Of a stretch of DNA of 64,000 bases, positions 59,502-64,000 are shown one piece after another. Position 1 is the stretch's first letter; every line of letters starts with the position of its first letter. A program made the translations under genes and the position numbers. The notes under the pieces were generated by a model that did no database searches, had not been told where the DNA came from, and worked only from the letters and a program-made list of their open reading frames with translations. The stretch comes from an uncultured Shimia sp. (lineage in GTDB: Bacteria; Pseudomonadota; Alphaproteobacteria; Rhodobacterales; Rhodobacteraceae): the NCBI RefSeq assembly GCF_947493595.1, contig NZ_CANLRL010000008.1, forward strand, positions 1 to 64,000, given 5' to 3'.

Positions 59502-61505
59502 ATGAGTATCGCCTGGTCGGACCCAATTGAGTTGTCGCCGGCTGAAAATGCTCAGGACTCCGCTCAGCACTGGCTATTCGTTCCACCCCAGTCGGATGAA
59601 GACAACGAAGACTACAAGGAGCTCATTGTTGCCTACACATTCGTGTTCAATTCCAATGACGTATACAATGAATTCAAGAATGATTTTTTGCCGGATGGTG
59701 ATGGCGAAACCAAGGTGGTGTTTCCAGAAGGCTTGACGCCGCTAAATGTCTCAGAAGACGAAGGCCTTTTGATGGTCGGGTTTGCCAAGCTTGGCAGCCT
59801 TTCGACCATTTATGCCGAACTGATCCGACGTGAAGCCGGCGACATGTTCCTGACCGGCCTTCCAGTCGAAAACACTGATTTTCTTGCAGCTGGGGAAAAG
59901 TTAACTGGCGTCACTCCTGACGATAACATTGTGGCGATCATTGACACCGATATCGCTTTCGCCAATGCACGATTTCGCGAGTCCGTCACAAAAACGCGCA
60001 TAGGGGCTTATTGGGATCAGGACGCAAGTTCGGGCGTGACAAATCCGTTGTTTCTCGGTCGCGCGATACGGGCCTCCGAAATTGATACGTTACTGGGAAC
60101 CTTCAACCAGGACGGCAACGTCGATGAACATGCGCTCTATGCCCAATATTATTCTGAAAGCTACGGTCCAGGTTCTTACCATCGCCTGCCGACACGGATG
60201 GGGCATGGCACCCACGTGCTTGACGTGATGACCGGTGGGGATGGATCTGACAGTATTATCATTGCCGTCGACCTGCGCAGCGAAGCGGTGAACGCGACGC
60301 AGGGGAATTTTATCTTTCCCTGGGTGGCAATGGCTTTGATCTGGGTTTCAGGGCTGACCAGCACGGGTCAAACTCCACATATCAACTACAGTTTCGGCGG
60401 TCTCGCTGGACGCCATGACGGCAAGGGGCCGTTGGAAATCCTCTTAGACTTGATGTTGCTGTTCTCTAGGGCGTCTGCGATCACGGTGCCAGCCGGCAAT
60501 TTTTATGACACTGAAACCCACGCCAGCTTCCTCGGCAGCGACTTGCAATCTCAAAAAACACTCGGCTGGAATATTCAGCCTGATGACGGCACATCAAACG
60601 CTTTGGAAGTGTGGCTGCCTTTATGTGACGAGAACAACCCGCAGATCTCCTTGACCCTCACGACGCCCGGCGGTGATTTCAGTCTGACCGTCACCGATGC
60701 CGAACTTGGTACGTACCACGAGTTGCTCGATGGAGAGACGCTTCTGGCCCGTGTGTATGTTCAATGCGTTGGCATTTTCGGGGCAGATGCACGCGCGCGC
60801 ATCGCGATCTACACGCGCCACACAGCAATAGACCGGGACTACTATCAGATGCACGGCGGCAGGCCCGACCTCGCCGGTCGCTGGACAATCAGCCTGACAG
60901 CTTTGTCGCTAACGGATGACGATAAAGTCGAGTTGTGGATCGAGCGGGATGACAAATTGGGGCATGCCAAAAATGGCGCGAGACAATCTTATTTCGAAGC
61001 ACAGCGCCCTGTCTGGCCGGAAGTGGAGACGGAGCCGGTCTTTATCCGTAACGATGGAACAACATCTGATCTTTCTACGGGGGCACAAACGCTTGTCGCT
61101 GCTGGCTCGATCCGTAACTCCCGCCAACCCGCCCTATATTCCAGCGAAGGATTTGATCGTCCTGTAACATTTCCACCGACGGCGGCGGCGATATGTGACG
61201 ACAGCCGCGTCCATCGGGGCGTCCTTGCCAGTGGGTTCTTCAGCGGAAGCACAGTGCCAATGAACGGCACAAGCGTCTCCAGCGCTGTTGTCGCCCATAT
61301 TGTCGGTGAGCGGCTCGCTGCAGGCCAGCCGGTGACGCGCGCAAGTATCGGGAATTTGGCCTCAGTTGACGACGGACGAAATATACCCCCCTCCGCTCCG
61401 ATACACCCATTATTTCAAACCTACGATCCGACCCCTCCTGAAACCCGGATTGGCCGCGGCTGCCTCAGTTCGGGGTGGACACGTCTGCCGCGGTTTGAAG
61501 TTTGA
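59502..61505 (+). CDS. Subtilase (S8 family) with divergent long N-terminal region
   Basis: 667 residues; GGAGGTAGGG precedes the ATG, 4 bp after the haloperoxidase stop. Catalytic triad visible: Asp148 in IIDTDIAF, His235 in GHGTHVLDVM, Ser591 in MNGTSVSSAVV; the oxyanion Asn is in VPAGNFYD. A 140-residue N-terminal region precedes the catalytic domain and a long insert (about 340-570, WIERDD, ALEVWLPL) separates Asn from Ser. No signal peptide is obvious, so it may act in the cytosol or be exported by a non-Sec route. Operon partner of the haloperoxidase-like protein. Confidence 0.88.
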   Translation: MSIAWSDPIELSPAENAQDSAQHWLFVPPQSDEDNEDYKELIVAYTFVFNSNDVYNEFKNDFLPDGDGETKVVFPEGLTPLNVSEDEGLLMVGFAKLGSLSTIYAELIRREAGDMFLTGLPVENTDFLAAGEKLTGVTPDDNIVAIIDTDIAFANARFRESVTKTRIGAYWDQDASSGVTNPLFLGRAIRASEIDTLLGTFNQDGNVDEHALYAQYYSESYGPGSYHRLPTRMGHGTHVLDVMTGGDGSDSIIIAVDLRSEAVNATQGNFIFPWVAMALIWVSGLTSTGQTPHINYSFGGLAGRHDGKGPLEILLDLMLLFSRASAITVPAGNFYDTETHASFLGSDLQSQKTLGWNIQPDDGTSNALEVWLPLCDENNPQISLTLTTPGGDFSLTVTDAELGTYHELLDGETLLARVYVQCVGIFGADARARIAIYTRHTAIDRDYYQMHGGRPDLAGRWTISLTALSLTDDDKVELWIERDDKLGHAKNGARQSYFEAQRPVWPEVETEPVFIRNDGTTSDLSTGAQTLVAAGSIRNSRQPALYSSEGFDRPVTFPPTAAAICDDSRVHRGVLASGFFSGSTVPMNGTSVSSAVVAHIVGERLAAGQPVTRASIGNLASVDDGRNIPPSAPIHPLFQTYDPTPPETRIGRGCLSSGWTRLPRFEV

Positions 61506-61629
61506 GGCAATAAACTCGGTAGAGCCTTTTTGTAGTCGAGCCAAACAATTGGGTGCCATGTCAACGTCGCCCCATGACCGATGGACGTCTGCGATCGGCA
61601 ATGGCAAAAACAACTCGCCAGCGCTAACT

Positions 61630-62238
61630 CTATTTTCGAACCTCATAAAGTGGCCAATCTCCCGGAACGTCCTTCAGGCGTGGTGCACTCACATGGCGAA
61701 GATCATGCCCTGATCCGATGGTCACGTCTCTCACCGTTCCGGAGATCAATACTTGCCCGCGAGACGCGTAGCACAGAATTCGAGCCGCAATGTGTACGGT
61801 CAAACCGCTGATGTCAGCGCCACGACGCTCGCATTCTCCAATGTGGATTCCCATTCGCATCGCAATCTTCAAGCGGGAAACTTGTGACCGTATTTTCTGC
61901 GCACACTTAATCGCGTTTGTCGGCCCCGAAAATGCGATGATAAATCCGTCTCCAGTCGTATTGATGGTGTAGCCGCCATATTCACAGACGGTTTTTCGAA
62001 CGATTTCATCGTGTTGGTCCAATAATTTGGCCCAGCGATGATCACCAAGCTGCGCCAATTTGCTTGTCGACCCAACTATGTCCGTCATCAAGAGCGTCAA
62101 TAAAACTGTCTCTGTTTGGCAATCCTCCGCGCTTTGGGAAAACAGAGCCGCAATCTCGTCGCGAACCACATCTTGATTGCTGCACAATTTTAGGTGACCG
62201 TCTCTTGGGCCGAATGTGGCCAGTCTCGCGTTCATCAT
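61630..62238 (-). CDS. Class III adenylate/guanylate cyclase
   Basis: 202 residues, a nearly bare catalytic domain. Metal Asp53 in LMTDIVGSTSKLA and Asp97 in NTTGDGFIIAFSGP; MRMGIHIGECE and LTVHIAARILCYASRGQVLISGTV follow. It ends shortly after the domain. A short N-terminal lead of about 40 residues has no recognised sensor. It makes cAMP or cGMP; specificity is not determined. Convergent with the subtilase gene, so co-regulation with it is uncertain. Confidence 0.9.
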   Translation of the reverse strand: MMNARLATFGPRDGHLKLCSNQDVVRDEIAALFSQSAEDCQTETVLLTLLMTDIVGSTSKLAQLGDHRWAKLLDQHDEIVRKTVCEYGGYTINTTGDGFIIAFSGPTNAIKCAQKIRSQVSRLKIAMRMGIHIGECERRGADISGLTVHIAARILCYASRGQVLISGTVRDVTIGSGHDLRHVSAPRLKDVPGDWPLYEVRK

Positions 62239-62953
62239 GGCAACTATTCCTTGATATGTATTGACTCACTGTTTCTGGAAATAGCGATACTCAAGTGTCG
62301 GTTCGATACATCGTTACGGTACTAATGCGCGGTCCGAGACCAAGCGCCATTTGCAGATAGATCGGCGACCGGACGCCGTTCACAGACGTGTAATCGCTCA
62401 ACACCAGACCAGTGGGTGCAGAAAACTGCAGATTGAGCGCTAAGATCGGACCAACACCACATACGGCAACCATCGAGCGAAACGTAAAAAAGTTCATTTC
62501 TTGAGCCCTTTCCTGTCGTTTTGGTCACTTCCAAAAATCCCGAAAATGCATGTTGGCGTTTAAGTCTTCCCCGCAGCTCGAATAAAATCGGGTGTCGTAA
62601 ATGCGGCGTATGAGAAACGTAATTTGACCGCAAATATTTCAGGAAAACTGCGTGAAATGGCTCTTTGACTGATGTTTCTGGTTATGCGTCCATGGCGAAC
62701 TGAGATTTCGGCAAATTGTTTTGATCCCAATACAGGCATGAGCCTTCGGCCTGCTCGCGATTTGACGGGGCTTCGGGGGTTCTTGCTTACTTCTTGCCTA
62801 TGCATCGCGACGCTTCGAAGCGACATCATCTTTCAGAACACCAGTGCGTTGCCCATTCGACCTTGCAATTGCAGCAAATGACCGGTCTGGGCAGCCGCAA
62901 TGTTGCTGTCGGATAAGCGGCAGCACTGGACCGCGTGAAGACGGCCCAGGAAT
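62239..62953. other. Degenerate or non-coding region
   Basis: No supported gene except a weak small ORF at 62291-62497. Several frames are open briefly without ribosome sites. It separates the cyclase from the integrase remnant and probably belongs to a decayed island. Confidence 0.4.
62291..62497 (-). CDS. Possible small hydrophobic protein
   Basis: 68 residues from the ATG at 62497 with AGGAAAGGG at about 9 nt upstream. A hydrophobic N-terminus (SMVAVCGVGPILALNL) could insert in membranes. No family is recognised. It may be chance within a degraded region. Confidence 0.2.
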   Translation of the reverse strand: MNFFTFRSMVAVCGVGPILALNLQFSAPTGLVLSDYTSVNGVRSPIYLQMALGLGPRISTVTMYRTDT

Positions 62954-63418
62954 TCAGATTTCTACCGCCTCGGCAATCGCCAAAGCGTCTTCCAGTTCTA
63001 CACCCGGTATCTGACTGTACTGTCCATCTTGGTGTGTCCAAGCAGGAGCTGAACAGCGCGCAGATTGCATGTCTTCCGGTAGATCTGCGCAACCTTCGTC
63101 TGCCGCATTGAATGGGGTCCATACGCACTCGGCTCCAGCCCGATTGATTTCACCCAGTCTCGCAACAAACGCGCAGATTGCCGCGTAGAAATATGAAGCC
63201 ATCCGTGTAAGCGCCCTGGTCAAAGGATTCCGGAGCCGACCATTAGTGGTTCCGCCATCCACCTCAAAAGCGATTTCCAACCGCACACGGATTGCCCAGA
63301 CATGTTTGGGCAGAAGTGGACGTTTCTGCCCGACAATGCGACCTTTGTTCCAGGCAGGGAATGGTAGGTAAGATTGGTGTTTGCATGGAGGATCCTCCGA
63401 TCCGCCACTCCCTCCCAC
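62954..63418 (-). pseudogene. Tyrosine-recombinase (integrase) pseudogene
   Basis: N-terminal part: WNKGRIVGQKRPLLPKHVWAIRVRLEIA, the family start. After an internal deletion and a frame change, WMAEPLMVGSGIL appears, then pieces matching STRQ...RDWV, HSMRQTKVAQIYRKT and LLLGHTKMDSTVRY in other frames; the end GVELEDALAIAEAVEI is in the first frame. A 1-base deletion lies beside the catalytic-Tyr region. The enzyme is inactive. It marks an old integration event. Confidence 0.8.
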
Positions 63419-63745
63419 TGCGACAACCCGACGTTGACCTGGTCACCTTACTACGGATGCTGCGCTGTCTCCGAGGTCTGCTTTGAGCCCTTAAGGCCGG
63501 ATCCTGAACTAAGCTCGAACGGCTGCAATGCAAAGGTAGCAGCCGTGATTCAATGAAGAGAACAGCTCATATCGGCCGATACCGGTTTATGAAGGCCCTG
63601 AAAGGCATTTAAGAGGCAGACATCGGTCAGCACTTCGACTTTGGGGAACCAAATTACTCAGCACTAGCAAGACGAGGTTCGTTCTAGACCAGTTTATTGC
63701 CTTTGTACCAAAGATATCTTGTATACCATTCCTGCCTTCTCGCAT
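63419..63745. other. Intergenic region near the right edge
   Basis: No gene, terminator or repeat could be supported. Short ORFs have no ribosome sites. Confidence 0.4.
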
Positions 63746-64000
63746 TCAGCGTTTACGGCTGTTTGCGATACTTCTAAGCGCCAATTCAACCCGGTTTTGC
63801 CGAATTTGACCGCCGCTCGCCTCCGCCCGCTTCAGCAAGTTCATTGCATAAAGCCTGTCCGTTCGACACCGCCTGTATAACCGATGGATTGCAGGAACAG
63901 TTGCCTCGTCCTCAACAATAGTGCTCACAACCTTACTCAGAACACCGCCGTTCCGTAGCACAAGCGCAGTTTTGTGATCTGCGTTTCTCAGTGGTACCCG
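63746..64000 (-). CDS. Partial hypothetical protein (runs off the right edge)
   Basis: About 84 codons open from the window end to a stop at 63746, with no start needed inside the window. Basic, helical sequence: LRNGGVLSKVVSTIVEDEATVPAIHRLY, RRCRTDRLYAMNLLKRAEASGG, ELALRSIANSRKR. It has no recognised domain. It could be the C-terminus of a real gene or chance. Confidence 0.3.
   Translation of the reverse strand, partial: RVPLRNADHKTALVLRNGGVLSKVVSTIVEDEATVPAIHRLYRRCRTDRLYAMNLLKRAEASGGQIRQNRVELALRSIANSRKR

Noticed and set aside
62954-63418. Functional phage integrase
   Set aside because: Internal deletion and frame changes; conserved parts fall in different frames.

Overview
The window is high-GC, gene-dense DNA of an alphaproteobacterium, most likely a marine Rhodobacterales (Roseobacter-group) organism. 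Reasons: a complete hmuSTUV/hmuR/hemP heme system, a ubiD-ubiX/ubiTUV block, two TonB-ExbB-ExbD-ExbD clusters, sulfatases, and an integrase fragment of a type I associate with alphaproteobacterial islands. The assignment is inference from gene content. No rRNA, tRNA or CRISPR array was seen.

Layout. 1-1.1 kb: 5' part of acetyl-CoA synthetase. 1.4-6.2 kb: two outer-membrane barrels and a secreted amidohydrolase, divergent from an AraC regulator. 6.3-8.9 kb: a reductase-like protein, a J-domain protein and a decayed HxlR regulator. 9-12 kb: first TonB system. 12-18.7 kb: heme uptake and degradation, plus HemP. 18.8-29.8 kb: siderophore-type iron uptake, with a receptor interrupted by two amber codons, an AraC regulator, a second TonB system, an ABC importer, DUF2218, a frameshifted MarR gene and a piece of another receptor. 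29.8-40.3 kb: MtfA peptidase, then UbiX/UbiD and UbiT/U/V for O2-independent ubiquinone synthesis, NnrS, an AlkB-type hydroxylase, a P450 and a Crp/Fnr regulator; two FNR-like boxes sit at the two divergent promoters. 40.4-41.1 kb: IS3-family remnant. 41.4-56 kb: secreted hydrolases (two formylglycine-type sulfatases, a PafA-like phosphatase, a metallo-beta-lactamase-fold hydrolase) with DUF3179 and DUF3299 proteins, an outer-membrane barrel and an HlyD-type protein, under two paralogous membrane-anchored TPR regulators. 56.4-62.2 kb: a SARP-like TPR regulator divergent from a vanadium-haloperoxidase/PAP2 protein and a subtilase, then a class III nucleotidyl cyclase. 62.2-64 kb: degraded DNA with an integrase pseudogene and one partial gene.

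How the genes work together. The iron half couples outer-membrane receptors (HmuR intact; the siderophore-type receptors damaged) to two TonB motors and two ABC importers. In both TonB clusters the second ExbD has Asn where the first has the membrane Asp. The quinone block looks like a low-oxygen regulon. The hydrolase half contains what looks like a duplicated regulatory head: a TTG-initiated DNA-binding/TM/TPR protein divergent from a small acidic helical protein that leads an operon of exported hydrolases. That module and the SARP/haloperoxidase/subtilase cluster are the best candidates for undescribed systems here.
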